Counted from the first letter of the stretch, positions 24,894 to 34,975 are shown. The stretch is 64,000 nucleotides of DNA from XYD12-FULL-36-8 sp041739035 (GCA_041739035.1 JBGSOQ010000172.1:1-64000), one strand, 5' to 3'. Numbers and translations: made by a program. Notes: a model not told the origin generated them from the letters alone.

Positions 24894-25920
24894 TACTTGA
24901 GAATATTTTTGCTTTTTTCCAAAAATAGAAACCTACATTTGATATTTGATAAATAGAAGGCTTGTGTATTTTGATATATCTACCATAATTCACTGTAGTC
25001 CCCCCAAATTTCTTCTTATAATCCCGCACACCATAAGGAACATTTGGTTTACCCGCACCACCAAAATTAAAATAGGAAAATCCATTTTTTTTCCCCCAGA
25101 GAAAAACCTCCCATGGGATTAAATCATTTGGATTTTTACTATAATATTTTTGATAACTTCCAGCATAATAATCATAAATTGTATCCTTATATAATAAACA
25201 AAGCATACAACCAATTATTTCATTATTGTAAATGGAGGAAAATACTTTAATCTCTGCTTCTGGCGGTAGAAATTTATAAAGATTTCTAAACATTTCGTGG
25301 GAAAGTAACGGAAGCCCTGCCTTCTCATAAACTTCAACTAATATTTTATAACAGCTCTCAAAAGAATGCTCGAATGGAAGTGTAATAAAATCAACATTGT
25401 TCTTTATTGCTTTTCTAATTTCATTTCTTCTTTTGACATGGACTTCCTTCCATAAATCATCCTCCGTTTTTTTTAAGTCAATTATAATATTAAGATGATC
25501 TTCATAAGTGTAGCCATTCTCTAAGAAACTATTCTCAAAAAATGAAGTATCAAAGGAATTTCTGAACTGTGTATAAATTACTTTTTTTTTAGAAATATGT
25601 TTTTCATATTCAGCCAAAATTTTTTTATGGGTAGATATATCATTGTTTACTAATAAAGGGCCACCTTCAATTATTGATCTAGAAGTAAGTTTACCCAAAA
25701 ACTTACCATACTCATTATAAATCAAAGATTGTAAGACAGCTTGGATATTACCATTTTCATTCTCAATAACTATAATTATTGGTTCAAAATTTTTTGTTTT
25801 TTTTGCTGCTTGATAAAAAGAAGGTGTTTGAAATATATTGCCATCGGCATGACTAAGAACAAATTCACCCCATTTTTTTTTATCTATTTTATTAAAATCG
25901 GTAAAAACAGTATAATTCAC
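24871..25920 (-). CDS. FemAB-like/GNAT-fold transferase
   Basis: 349 residues with the tandem-GNAT pattern of FemAB-like proteins: an N-terminal GNIFQTPSFYQAAKKTKNFE, a central WKEVHVKRRNEIRKAIKNN and the C-terminal acyltransferase half with IYNNEIIGCMLCLLYKDTIY, YYAGSYQKYYSKNPNDLIPW and FNFGGAGKPNVPYGVRDYKK. Relatives add amino acids from aminoacyl-tRNA to cell-wall or surface precursors, or add N-acyl groups. In this operon it could attach an amino acid or acyl group to an amino sugar (inference). It sits directly after the 2-epimerase gene and overlaps the deacetylase-like gene. Confidence 0.7.
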   Translation of the reverse strand: MNYTVFTDFNKIDKKKWGEFVLSHADGNIFQTPSFYQAAKKTKNFEPIIIVIENENGNIQAVLQSLIYNEYGKFLGKLTSRSIIEGGPLLVNNDISTHKKILAEYEKHISKKKVIYTQFRNSFDTSFFENSFLENGYTYEDHLNIIIDLKKTEDDLWKEVHVKRRNEIRKAIKNNVDFITLPFEHSFESCYKILVEVYEKAGLPLLSHEMFRNLYKFLPPEAEIKVFSSIYNNEIIGCMLCLLYKDTIYDYYAGSYQKYYSKNPNDLIPWEVFLWGKKNGFSYFNFGGAGKPNVPYGVRDYKKKFGGTTVNYGRYIKIHKPSIYQISNVGFYFWKKAKIFSSNVKNRKE

Positions 25921-25921
25921 G

Positions 25922-27016
25922 TCAAATTACATTTTCTAGAATTTTAAGTATCCTACTAGCAGTATTTCCATCGCCAAATGGATTAAAATTTATTCGATTT
26001 AAATACTTTTTTGAATTTATAATATTTGATACTCTTTCTATTATTGTATTCGTATCGGTCCCTATAAGTTCAGAAAAATCATTCTCAATGGCTTCAATTC
26101 GCTCAGTATAATTTCTTAGGATTAGACAGTACTTCCCGAAACTTGGGGCTTCTTCTTGAATACCACCTGAATCGGTTAAACAAAACATGCTATTATTAAT
26201 CAATGATAAGATATCTATATAATGGACAGGTTCAATTAATTTAATATTTGGAATACTATTTAAATCTTTGTGAACAACGTCTCTAATATTAGGATTATAG
26301 TGAACTGGAAATATGAAAACAATATTCTTATATTTATCAGCTAGTACTTTGAGTGCTGAACATAAATTAATTATACCTTGGCCATGATTTTCTCTTCTAT
26401 GTGATGTAACTAAGACATACTTTTTTTCTTCAGTTACTTTACTTAATTCTTTTGATAAATTTAAATTAAGCTTATTTTTAATAATATTTAAGGCATCAAT
26501 AACACTATTTCCAACAACATAAATATTTTCTTTATATCCTTCTGAGATTAAATTGTTTCTATTCGTTTCTGTTGGACACAAATGAATAGAGGTCAGTACA
26601 CTTATCAATTTACGATTAGCTTCTTCCGGGAAAGGTTCATATAAATTTCCTGACCTTAAGCCACTTTCTAGGTGAATAAGCTTCTTTTTCAAATTAAATG
26701 ATATAATCGCTGTCATCATAGCTGTTGTAGTATCACCTTGAATCATTATCGCATCAGGTTTTAATTCATTTATTACATTAGGTAGTCTTTCTGAAACACG
26801 TTTTATTATTGTATTCAAGTCCTGATTCGATTCCATTATCCCAAGATTAAATTCCGGTTGAATATTAAAAACATCTAAGGCTTGGTCAGTCATTTTCTTA
26901 TGCTGACCTGTATTACATAAAAAAACTTTAATACTAGAATAATTACTGGCGGCCAAATATATCGGCGCACATTTTATTATTTCAGGTCTAGTACCAGCTA
27001 CGACTAGAATTTCCAT
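25922..27016 (-). CDS. UDP-N-acetylglucosamine 2-epimerase, non-hydrolysing (WecB/WbpI type)
   Basis: 364 residues with the family hallmarks: VVAGTRPEIIKCAPIYLA, NTGQHKKMTD, MIQGDTTTAMMTAI, HLESGLRSGN and FPEEANRKL, LVTSHRRENHGQG, and DSGGIQEEAPSFGK near the end. It inverts C2 of UDP-GlcNAc or a related sugar to the manno form. WecB and WbpI are hard to separate by eye; with WbpB-like and WbpG-like genes in the window, a uronate substrate is possible. It is distinct from the FnlC-type epimerase at 40452-41615, so the locus makes at least two C2-epimerised sugars. Confidence 0.9.
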   Translation of the reverse strand: MEILVVAGTRPEIIKCAPIYLAASNYSSIKVFLCNTGQHKKMTDQALDVFNIQPEFNLGIMESNQDLNTIIKRVSERLPNVINELKPDAIMIQGDTTTAMMTAIISFNLKKKLIHLESGLRSGNLYEPFPEEANRKLISVLTSIHLCPTETNRNNLISEGYKENIYVVGNSVIDALNIIKNKLNLNLSKELSKVTEEKKYVLVTSHRRENHGQGIINLCSALKVLADKYKNIVFIFPVHYNPNIRDVVHKDLNSIPNIKLIEPVHYIDILSLINNSMFCLTDSGGIQEEAPSFGKYCLILRNYTERIEAIENDFSELIGTDTNTIIERVSNIINSKKYLNRINFNPFGDGNTASRILKILENVI

Positions 27017-27028
27017 GGTTATAGTTTT

Positions 27029-28063
27029 TTATTGAGTGAATAAATCAAGATATGACAGTATTTTTTTATTTATATCCTCCATATCCTTTAACATATTATT
27101 CCTTTTTGCATACCATTCTTTTTTAATATTATCATTATTCATAATCTCATTTATTTTCATTAAAAAAGCATCTTCCTCATTAGGGTAATAAGCGTATGTG
27201 AGATTATATTTAAATTCAAGCTCATTGAGATAAGATATTTTATTTTTAAAGGTATTACATCTGATGGATGGAACGCCCAGAACCGCGGCTTCAGCCGCCA
27301 TAGTTTGACTATCTCCAATAAACATTTTTGCAAAAAATAATATCTGATGTATATCTGTTGGATCGATGGTTAATTGATACTTTTTAAATTCGGAATCAAT
27401 CTCTCCTTCAGTAGTAATTAGTATATGTGTTTTTTTTTCCAGTATGCTAATGAGCTTCTTTTTGGTATTCATATTAATGCCATGCTGCCCAATATCATGA
27501 TGCGCTTTAAATTCGTTAAACCGAATTATTACATAGGTATTTTCTTTCAGGCCATATTTCTTAAGAGTATTTAAGTCTGGTGAGAAATAATTTGGAGCAA
27601 GATATGCCAATTCTTGGTAGCCATAATAAATGAAATGATTTTTCCCGTAATTCTCATGTTTTAAACATGATGGGGTAATAATATATTTTGCAAATGGAAT
27701 TGTAAAATATTTTGTAAGTGGTTGAACATTTGAATCATCATCATCAAAAAAAATACTTTTGCTTTTGCAAATAATTGCAGCCAACATAGTTGAAGGAGAC
27801 AATCCAATTACGATATCAATTTTGTGCCTATAAATAATTTGTATGTAATTTTTTAGATATTTTAGTTGACCAATAAACTTACCCAGAATTCCGAGATGTT
27901 TTTGTCCGATAATTGTAAATTTAATATTATATGATTTTAATAATTGAGTTATTATCCCAGAATCCTGACAAGTGACAATTACTGAATCCGAAGGTAAGCT
28001 TTTAATGATATTTTTAAAGAAGTGAACAAAGTGAGGATGAGTAATCTCAAATAAATATTTCAT
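27029..28063 (-). CDS. DUF354-type GT-B-like protein
   Basis: 344 residues. The start KYLFEITHPHFVHFFKNIIK and IDIVIGLSPSTMLAAIICKS, FFDDDDSNVQPL and FIGDSQTMAAEAAVLGVPSI match the DUF354 family, which has a GT-B-like fold similar to UDP-GlcNAc 2-epimerases and glycosyltransferases. The GDSQTMAAEAAVLGVP segment parallels the nucleotide-sugar binding site of those families. The activity is not established. It lies between the 2-epimerase and a GT4 gene, so it probably acts in glycan assembly. Confidence 0.7.
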   Translation of the reverse strand: MKYLFEITHPHFVHFFKNIIKSLPSDSVIVTCQDSGIITQLLKSYNIKFTIIGQKHLGILGKFIGQLKYLKNYIQIIYRHKIDIVIGLSPSTMLAAIICKSKSIFFDDDDSNVQPLTKYFTIPFAKYIITPSCLKHENYGKNHFIYYGYQELAYLAPNYFSPDLNTLKKYGLKENTYVIIRFNEFKAHHDIGQHGINMNTKKKLISILEKKTHILITTEGEIDSEFKKYQLTIDPTDIHQILFFAKMFIGDSQTMAAEAAVLGVPSIRCNTFKNKISYLNELEFKYNLTYAYYPNEEDAFLMKINEIMNNDNIKKEWYAKRNNMLKDMEDINKKILSYLDLFTQ

Positions 28064-28068
28064 TCTTT

Positions 28069-29232
28069 TTAAAATTTATTTTTCGCAAAGTAAGCTAGCA
28101 TTTTATTAATATTTCCAGAGTGAAATTTATTTTTAACAATTTCAATATTATTCTTAGCATTTATTTTTAAAGTGGATAGATTGATCAGAGAATTTTTTAT
28201 TGCGTGGGCTAACTGTTTTACATTACCTTCCTCAATCAAATTTTCATTTATTAATTCGGGGATACCAGCATGATTTGTTGTAATCACTGGCATTCCAAAG
28301 TACATTGCTTCCATCAATGCCACTGGAATTCCTTCCCGTTCTTTTACGTTACCATTTTCAAAGAATTCGGTTTTTGAAGGCAGTAAAAAAATATCACAAA
28401 AATTATATAAAACTTCCAAAATAGAACTGCTAACCCTCCCAAGTAAAACGAATTTATCTTCTATATCATTTTTACGAATTAATTCAGGTAAATTTAAATC
28501 GACATCAGGATTTACATTGGTTCCTGCTACATAAATTATATAATTATCTTCTTTTATTTTTTTTATGGCTTCTATAATATCTTCAAAGCCTTTCTTTCGT
28601 TCCCAATTCCCGACAATAAGTATTTTTATTGTATCCTTTTTTAGAACAGGTTCGATTGAAGGATATAAATACATTACGTCAATTATTTCTGGTCGCAACT
28701 GAAATGAGTGCACTAATAAGTCTTTATTGAATTCCGATATAGTAAATAATTTTTCGCATGATTTTAGTATTGTGATAAATCTAAAGTAATCTCTATCTTT
28801 TTTTTCGAAGTACAATTCATGGGCATGAATGGTGGTTGTCAGTTTGCAAAAAGAATAAAGTTTTTTCAAGTAATAGCCAATAAATAATTTATGATCTCCC
28901 ATTTGAACGTGTATAATGGAGGGTTTATTTTTTTTGGTTTTTTCATAAAAACATACTGCAGTCAAAAGACTTTTATACTCGCCATTACGTACTACTTCAG
29001 ACAACACACCATTTTTGATAAGAGTAAAGAAATTCCTTATTATGGCAAGGAAAATATCAAACGGATTAAATACATAAACAGGCCAGGATATCTGTGATGG
29101 AACAAGATTATTAAGTTGAGTAAAACATAACTTGAACTTTATATTATTTTTCGCTAGGAGTTCTAATTCGCGCTGTGTAAAAGGAGCTATTCCATTCTTG
29201 CCACTAAGCAAGTAAATTAAATCTATTTTCAT
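28069..29232 (-). CDS. GT4-family glycosyltransferase
   Basis: 387 residues with a GT-B layout. The C-terminal half has IKILIVGNWERKKGFEDIIE and the donor-site EREGIPVALMEAMYFGMPVI plus TTNHAGIPELI, typical of retaining GT4 enzymes. It should transfer a sugar from a nucleotide donor to the lipid-linked glycan on the cytoplasmic face. It is spaced 6 nt from both neighbours in the operon. The sugar and linkage cannot be told from sequence. Confidence 0.85.
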   Translation of the reverse strand: MKIDLIYLLSGKNGIAPFTQRELELLAKNNIKFKLCFTQLNNLVPSQISWPVYVFNPFDIFLAIIRNFFTLIKNGVLSEVVRNGEYKSLLTAVCFYEKTKKNKPSIIHVQMGDHKLFIGYYLKKLYSFCKLTTTIHAHELYFEKKDRDYFRFITILKSCEKLFTISEFNKDLLVHSFQLRPEIIDVMYLYPSIEPVLKKDTIKILIVGNWERKKGFEDIIEAIKKIKEDNYIIYVAGTNVNPDVDLNLPELIRKNDIEDKFVLLGRVSSSILEVLYNFCDIFLLPSKTEFFENGNVKEREGIPVALMEAMYFGMPVITTNHAGIPELINENLIEEGNVKQLAHAIKNSLINLSTLKINAKNNIEIVKNKFHSGNINKMLAYFAKNKF

Positions 29233-29238
29233 AATTGG

Positions 29239-31086
29239 CTATAAAAGGCCATTATTTAGTTCCATCCATCTTTTTATTGAATAGTGACGCGCATAAACAT
29301 GTTCATTTCTTGTTAAAAGATGATAACCAGATTGAAATTTATTGAATAGTTCCATATTAAAAATAGAGTCCTTCTTTTTAAGAAATTGTATATTCTTCTC
29401 ATATACATTGTTTCTCCATACTTTAGTATTAAAGGTATCATTGCCTTTAATCACTTTTCGTAACTTTTTGCCTAAAATAAATCCTACGCCAACAGAAAAC
29501 CAACTAAGGCCTCCACGCAACTGATAAGGGTAATATCCCCTATCAACTTTTATATAATTTAACTGCTTATTAAACCTCTCAATTACATCCATATACAGAA
29601 ATTGTCCTTTTCGTCTATAATATGGATTTTCTTTAAAAGCATTATTATGAATACCTGCATATGCACTAGGTATAATTAGTTCAAAAAAATCGAGATCTAA
29701 ATATGGAATGTGATGATTGATAAAAAATTTGTCAATTCTTAATATCTCCATAAAGAATTTTCTCATACCTTCATTTAAGTAAAAATTATAAAGAGCAATT
29801 TCTTTAGGTAGTTCTTGCCAATTTCGTAAGTATTGCGTATTGATAAAATTTATTAATTCATCACATAGTTCGTTAGTAAATATTTCCGGATTAAAAAAAC
29901 CATGATGTTTGTGATTTAAGAATAGTTTTTCTAATTCTTTTTTCACATCAGGTGATAAAAAAGCCTTTACTGTTTCAGTTGTTAAGGAAACATCATCAGC
30001 CATTACATGCATTGGTCTTATGATCTCACTGCCATACATGCCAGTAATGCATTCTCTTGAAAACTGTGATAATTTTTTATGAGCATAATAATAATTGCAT
30101 CGCATAAAAGGCGCAAAACCATCGCTTATGAGTAATACTTCGTCAGCGTTATGTAAGTACTCTCTTTCATATTCTTCCTCTAATTCAATGATTTCATGTC
30201 TTATATTAAGTTTGGCAGCCACTTCACGCGCAATCTTTATCTCAGTGCTGTTTTTCATACCGTAAGTATAACTTATAATATTATCATAATTCTCTTTATC
30301 GATGAGTGCAAGATTAAGTCTTCCATCGAAACCACCTGTTAAACCCAGCAAAAATGGAGAATTCAAAGGCAAATTTTTCATATTAATTTTCATTGCAACG
30401 CTTATTTCGTCAATCGATTCTTTTCGGTTTCTTGGAGCATTATTATATAAATTATTAAATTGATAATATTGATTAACTGTATATTTCCCATCACTTATAG
30501 ATACCCTTTGTCCATACTGAAGTTGAGAAATTTCCTTGATAAGGGTGTTGTTTCCTAAAATTGTATCGAAAATTGAATATTGTATGAGCGCCAACTTATT
30601 AATACTTGGATTAGCTAGATTAGACAAAATCATCGAGAGATTAGTAGAAAATATGTACCTGTCATTATCGACGTAATAATAAAACGGAATAACACCAAGT
30701 GGGCTATTAATGATGTCAACTCGAAAAGTTCTTTTATCGATTATTATTGCGATATAATTACCTTTTATTTTACTAAAAAAGTCATCATAATTATTTATGA
30801 TGCCGTAAACTTCTAATAAATTAAGTGATTTTGCATTTAAATTATTTAGCAACTTGTTTCTATAAAAAACTTTACCAATTGCAATAAACCAATGGATACT
30901 GCTTTCGAATAAGAAATCATTCTTTTCATGTAAAATGAAATCGTTTACATAAATATAGAGACTATTCTCAAGCAACTCCGTTTCCTTATTCCTATAATTA
31001 GAATAATAATCAATTCCGATAGCAGGATTAATTGGTACGCTGTTCCTTCTAATACCTACAGAAACTTCTATATAAATATCAATCAT
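29239..31086 (-). CDS. Asparagine-synthase-like protein with altered active sites
   Basis: 615 residues laid out like asparagine synthase B: an N-terminal Ntn-like region (about 1-210, with NYIAIIIDKRTFRVDIINSP and LGVIPFYYYVDNDRYIFSTN) and a C-terminal ATP-pyrophosphatase domain. The N-terminal Cys2 nucleophile is missing (the protein begins MIDIYIE), so glutaminase activity is unlikely. The usual SGGxDS PP-loop reads TGGFDG near residue 252, so adenylation may also be altered. Relatives occur in glycan, lasso-peptide and beta-lactam pathways. It may form amide bonds with another amine, or be a binding scaffold. It lies between a GT4 and a CapA gene. Confidence 0.7.
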   Translation of the reverse strand: MIDIYIEVSVGIRRNSVPINPAIGIDYYSNYRNKETELLENSLYIYVNDFILHEKNDFLFESSIHWFIAIGKVFYRNKLLNNLNAKSLNLLEVYGIINNYDDFFSKIKGNYIAIIIDKRTFRVDIINSPLGVIPFYYYVDNDRYIFSTNLSMILSNLANPSINKLALIQYSIFDTILGNNTLIKEISQLQYGQRVSISDGKYTVNQYYQFNNLYNNAPRNRKESIDEISVAMKINMKNLPLNSPFLLGLTGGFDGRLNLALIDKENYDNIISYTYGMKNSTEIKIAREVAAKLNIRHEIIELEEEYEREYLHNADEVLLISDGFAPFMRCNYYYAHKKLSQFSRECITGMYGSEIIRPMHVMADDVSLTTETVKAFLSPDVKKELEKLFLNHKHHGFFNPEIFTNELCDELINFINTQYLRNWQELPKEIALYNFYLNEGMRKFFMEILRIDKFFINHHIPYLDLDFFELIIPSAYAGIHNNAFKENPYYRRKGQFLYMDVIERFNKQLNYIKVDRGYYPYQLRGGLSWFSVGVGFILGKKLRKVIKGNDTFNTKVWRNNVYEKNIQFLKKKDSIFNMELFNKFQSGYHLLTRNEHVYARHYSIKRWMELNNGLL

Positions 31087-31088
31087 AT

Positions 31089-32132
31089 TTAAATTATTAT
31101 GTTAAAAATTTCTTTAGCTTTATATAATTTGAATATATATCTCAAATCTTGTAATGATCTATATTTTAATGTTTGGTACAATAAATACTTTATCCATTTT
31201 TTATCCATTTCCGTATATGATTTATGTTTGTTCTTGATTCCTTGATATACTTGTTTTAAACGTAACAGTTCATCATTTTTTTCATTTTCAGACATTGGTT
31301 TTAGTTTCATCTTTTCATCAAGAAAAATTAAGTCAATACTTTCGTTAACAATTTTAAGCCCGTTCATATCCAAATGTAAAATCGAACCAATTCTAGACAG
31401 CGGAAATGGTTCATCAAATAGAAAGTTACCTAAGGAACAATATATTTTACTTGAGAAATGTTTTAAATTTGGTTGGAGAACATGTGGATGATGACCTATA
31501 AATGCAATTATTTCAGGAAATTTTGAGCTTAGATTCTGGGCTATTTCGATTAATTTTGGAATAGGATAAGGATGATAATCTATGCCCCAATGTACAAATA
31601 AAAAAAATCCTTTGAATTTATTACGGTATTTGTTAATTGCCTCTTCAACATTTTGATAATCAAATTGTGCTGTTCCAAATTTTTTCTTTTTAGCAATTCT
31701 GGAAAACGGTATAAACGAATTAAATCCGAGCATTCCTATTTCTGGTGTAATACTAACTGGGCGCAAGGCATCATCTATATTAAGACCAGCACCAGTGAAC
31801 CTTATCCCTGCATCCACTAAAACTACAGAATTTTCTTTTAAGCCCTCAACACCAAAATCGGTAATATGATTATTTGCTAATGTTACAGCTGAAATATTTA
31901 AATACTTTAATGCTGTAATTAATTCCGGATTAATTTTAAAAGATAAATGAGGATCCTTATTTTTATATTTTTCACCATTCTTACAAAAAGGAGCCTCAAG
32001 GTTAGCAACTATATAATCTGAGCCCTGGAGAAGGTGAATTATCTCACCAAAGACGTATTCCATGCCCTTATTAATATGTATTTCTTGAACTGATCTGCCA
32101 AGCATAATATCGCCCAGAAAAGTTATTCGCAT
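31089..32132 (-). CDS. CapA-family metallophosphatase-like protein
   Basis: 347 residues with the CapA/PGA_cap pattern: ITFLGDIMLGRSVQEIHINK, YIVANLEAPFCKNGEKY, VTLANNHITDFGVEGLKE, GAGLNIDDALRP, HWGIDYHPYPIPKLIEIAQN, FIGHHPHVLQP and CSLGNFLFDEPF. CapA proteins have a calcineurin-like metal site and take part in poly-gamma-glutamate and some amino-acid-substituted capsules. No signal peptide is visible. A second homologue lies at 38080-39213. Together with ATP-grasp enzymes it suggests amide-linked substituents on the glycan. Confidence 0.8.
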   Translation of the reverse strand: MRITFLGDIMLGRSVQEIHINKGMEYVFGEIIHLLQGSDYIVANLEAPFCKNGEKYKNKDPHLSFKINPELITALKYLNISAVTLANNHITDFGVEGLKENSVVLVDAGIRFTGAGLNIDDALRPVSITPEIGMLGFNSFIPFSRIAKKKKFGTAQFDYQNVEEAINKYRNKFKGFFLFVHWGIDYHPYPIPKLIEIAQNLSSKFPEIIAFIGHHPHVLQPNLKHFSSKIYCSLGNFLFDEPFPLSRIGSILHLDMNGLKIVNESIDLIFLDEKMKLKPMSENEKNDELLRLKQVYQGIKNKHKSYTEMDKKWIKYLLYQTLKYRSLQDLRYIFKLYKAKEIFNIII

Positions 32133-32136
32133 TTTA

Positions 32137-33273
32137 TTATCTGATGATACCTATTGAATTTAAAAATGGTTTGATATCATCAATTGCGAATAAACCGAAA
32201 GCATCAACATTCCTATATGTTCTTAATATATCTATTAATGATTCATTTCCATTATGAAGTGCTTTATATGCAGCTAAAGGATCAGATGATAGATCAACCC
32301 ACTTAGAGTTTAACTTATAAGACTTTTCTTTTATATTATTCATACCCAAACAATCATTATACATTAGAATTGGGAAATTAATTCCAAGGGCTTCAGCATG
32401 AGAAATCTGTTGCCAAACCCTGGCGTTAATTTCGATAAATTTATAGTTATTATCTCTTATATCAAATTTAAACTCTACATTTGCAAATCCGCGCCAATTC
32501 AAACTTTGCATTAAATTTCTGGAAAGCTCCTCTACTTCTGGATTATTTACAGTAACTGTCATAGTTGCCGAACCGAAATTTAATGGCCATTGGCGTAATT
32601 TCTGAATTGTAAAGCTCTGAATGCACTCGCCATATTGATTGAAATAGAAGGACGATTCAAAATTATTTGTTATATCTCCTGGAATAATTTCTTGAATCAT
32701 AAACTTCTGATCTAATTCCTGGATTTCTATTAGTTTTTCTTCAAGTTCTCTAATTGATGCTACAACAGTACCTTTATTCTTAAATATCTTTTTCCATTCA
32801 TGAATTAAGACTGGCTTTATCAAAACTGGAAAACTGATTTTAGCAAAAATATTTTCTATTTCATGGAGATTACCCTCTAAATAAAAAGGAATATTATTGT
32901 AAAACGATTTTACAAGTTCAAACTGGCTATGCTTATTAAGAATATTTAACAAAAGATTTTTAGGTGGGAATACACAAAGAATATTCTCAGAAAAATTTTC
33001 TAAGTTATTTGCAAGAAAAGATAAAAACTCATCACTGGAAGGAATTAAAATAGCCTTGTCATTTTCATCACAGATTGAATTAATTAAGCTAACCAATTCT
33101 ATTGGTTGTAAGGTAGGATTAGGACATAATATTTTTTGTCCAAATTTAGAATATGCGCCTGATTGATGAATTTTGTAATCAAGGCCAAAAACCTTAATAT
33201 TTTGTCTTGCTAATGCCCTTATAGTATATAAACCAGTATCAAATAATCCAAGCACTATTACTATTGTATTCAT
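32137..33273 (-). CDS. ATP-grasp ligase, carbamoyl-phosphate synthase/D-aspartate ligase-like
   Basis: 378 residues. The N-terminal Rossmann-like part has VLGLFDTGLYTIRALARQNI. The ATP-grasp fold follows with FPVLIKPVLIHEWKKIFKNK, KFMIQEIIPGD and the metal-binding KFDIRDNNYKFIEINARVWQ. Such enzymes join a carboxylate to an amine through an acyl phosphate. Closest in feel are the D-aspartate-ligase-like ATP-grasp proteins of surface-glycan loci. It overlaps the GNAT gene upstream by 4 nt and lies next to a CapA gene. It could attach an amino acid to a uronate or amino sugar (inference). Confidence 0.75.
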   Translation of the reverse strand: MNTIVIVLGLFDTGLYTIRALARQNIKVFGLDYKIHQSGAYSKFGQKILCPNPTLQPIELVSLINSICDENDKAILIPSSDEFLSFLANNLENFSENILCVFPPKNLLLNILNKHSQFELVKSFYNNIPFYLEGNLHEIENIFAKISFPVLIKPVLIHEWKKIFKNKGTVVASIRELEEKLIEIQELDQKFMIQEIIPGDITNNFESSFYFNQYGECIQSFTIQKLRQWPLNFGSATMTVTVNNPEVEELSRNLMQSLNWRGFANVEFKFDIRDNNYKFIEINARVWQQISHAEALGINFPILMYNDCLGMNNIKEKSYKLNSKWVDLSSDPLAAYKALHNGNESLIDILRTYRNVDAFGLFAIDDIKPFLNSIGIIR

Positions 33274-33983
33274 TTTTGATTTATTAAATCAAATAATTCT
33301 AAGTCTACTTCTTTTGATTTTCTAATTCTAAGTCCAAAAATTCTTTTGAGTTGGTAGACCTTATGTATATGGCGGAAACCTATTTTATAATGTACCTTCA
33401 ACGATTTATTATTATGTTCCATTAACCAAAGTAAAATATACTTAATGTTTAATCCTCTTAAATGACGCACAGTATTATTAAAAAGTTTCGGATAATAATT
33501 CTTACCTCGATACTTTGGAAAAGTATAAACATCAAACACAGCCACTTCATCCTTTCCAAGTTCTTCTGTAATTTTAACAGGTGTAATTTCCGCCCTCATA
33601 AAAGACAAAAATAAGAATGATGAGATTTTATTGCATTCTTTTAAATAAAAGCATTTTGAACCCTCTCGAAAGCGTTGTTCAACTTCTTTAAGATATCCAT
33701 ATGGAGATGAATATTCCCGCTCACCCCTATTTTTGATTGCATCTTTAATATCTGCTAAGCAATCAGTTACATAAAAATCTGCTTCAGATTCATTTGTACA
33801 TTCTTTCTCCGAAATGTCCAGTTTTGTCAGGTACACAGTTATTACTTCATATTTTATCTTATTATAAGCAAGATAAAACAAAATAAAGGGTAATGACAAC
33901 ACCAGTTTAATATCTTTAAAGAATAAGCCTGGTGAGTTTTTAAGGAATTCTTTCTTTCTTTTTATGTCAGAATAGAATATCAT
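33270..33983 (-). CDS. GNAT-family acetyltransferase
   Basis: 237 residues. The C-terminal two thirds carry a GNAT fold: VAVFDVYTFPKYRGKNYYPK supplies the acetyl-CoA pyrophosphate loop (KYRGKNY) and LNIKYILLWLMEHNNKSLKV with HYKIGFRHI the last strand and helix. The N-terminal 60 residues include a hydrophobic stretch (LVLSLPFILFYLAYNKI) that may lie in or on the membrane. It probably N-acetylates an amino sugar or amino-acid substituent. It overlaps the ATP-grasp gene by 4 nt. Confidence 0.7.
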   Translation of the reverse strand: MIFYSDIKRKKEFLKNSPGLFFKDIKLVLSLPFILFYLAYNKIKYEVITVYLTKLDISEKECTNESEADFYVTDCLADIKDAIKNRGEREYSSPYGYLKEVEQRFREGSKCFYLKECNKISSFLFLSFMRAEITPVKITEELGKDEVAVFDVYTFPKYRGKNYYPKLFNNTVRHLRGLNIKYILLWLMEHNNKSLKVHYKIGFRHIHKVYQLKRIFGLRIRKSKEVDLELFDLINQK

Positions 33984-34011
33984 CTTAAAACTAAATAAAA
34001 ATTGAAAGCAT

Positions 34012-34971
34012 TTATTGCTTAACTGCCTGAATTAATGCAGAAGATATCTTAAAATCTTCTTCATTAAACTTATGTTTTTTTATTTTGATATTATCTGTTC
34101 GAAGTTCATTGTTATTTAATACTGGAACTACATTTTTTATTGCAAATCCAGCCTCTGAGATAGCATTAATATGTGATGAAAGTGGTAATCGATTAATAAT
34201 ATATTTACGACCATGCATTAAAATTTGCCACAAAGCATCATTAATGTACCAATGCCCATTCCAAATTTCACTTAATTCGTGAGCCTTAAAGTCTATTTGA
34301 TGTGAGATAATTCCACCTTTTTTTAACCACTTATACATTATTGAATAAGCTTTATTAATATCCGTAACATGTTCCATTACAGCTTGTGAATAAATTAAGT
34401 CAAGGTTTCCCACGAGCAAATGATCAATCTTATCCCAAGGGACAATGTATTCGATTTTGCAAGTGCTTGCTTTTTTTAATAATGCCAAGTGAATTTGTTC
34501 AGCTTGTTGCCTAATATTCAAATCATTTTTGCTAAAAATATGGGAAGGAAAATTATAATTATCTAAAGGAGGATTAACGTTCCCATATTCTTTCCCACTT
34601 GGAATTTCTAATTGTGATTTGAAGAAATTACATAGTTTATCAGCAACTTGGATATTGCCAGCTAAATTTGCATGCTCTATTATATCAAATGCATAATATT
34701 CCTGAGCACCTGATAATAATGCAGCTATTCCGATACCTAGTGAATCTCCTGGCCCAATTTCTGCGACTTTCTTAATTTCAGTTACATTAGTTATTAAACC
34801 AGAATTGTACAGATGCACTAAATGCCTTAGCCAAACGCTATAACAATATTCAGCAGAAGAGCTACCACCCGTACCTTTTCTATTTCTGTACTTTTGTGGT
34901 AGTAGGTAACTAATAATGCCCCTTAGCAGTGGACGAGTATTAATTAACATCTTCATAGTATTATTGTGCAT
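34012..34971 (-). CDS. SAM-dependent methyltransferase-like protein
   Basis: 319 residues. Motif I is seen in VAEIGPGDSLGIGIAALLSG and the motif II-like segment in YYAFDIIEHA. LDLIYSQAVMEHVTDINKAY and KWLKKGGIISHQIDF match the later class I motifs. It is likely to methylate a sugar hydroxyl or carboxyl in the glycan. The insert between motifs I and II (about residues 120-180) is longer than in small family members. It sits between the NodB-like deacetylase and GNAT genes. Confidence 0.7.
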   Translation of the reverse strand: MHNNTMKMLINTRPLLRGIISYLLPQKYRNRKGTGGSSSAEYCYSVWLRHLVHLYNSGLITNVTEIKKVAEIGPGDSLGIGIAALLSGAQEYYAFDIIEHANLAGNIQVADKLCNFFKSQLEIPSGKEYGNVNPPLDNYNFPSHIFSKNDLNIRQQAEQIHLALLKKASTCKIEYIVPWDKIDHLLVGNLDLIYSQAVMEHVTDINKAYSIMYKWLKKGGIISHQIDFKAHELSEIWNGHWYINDALWQILMHGRKYIINRLPLSSHINAISEAGFAIKNVVPVLNNNELRTDNIKIKKHKFNEEDFKISSALIQAVKQ

Positions 34972-34975
34972 TCAA

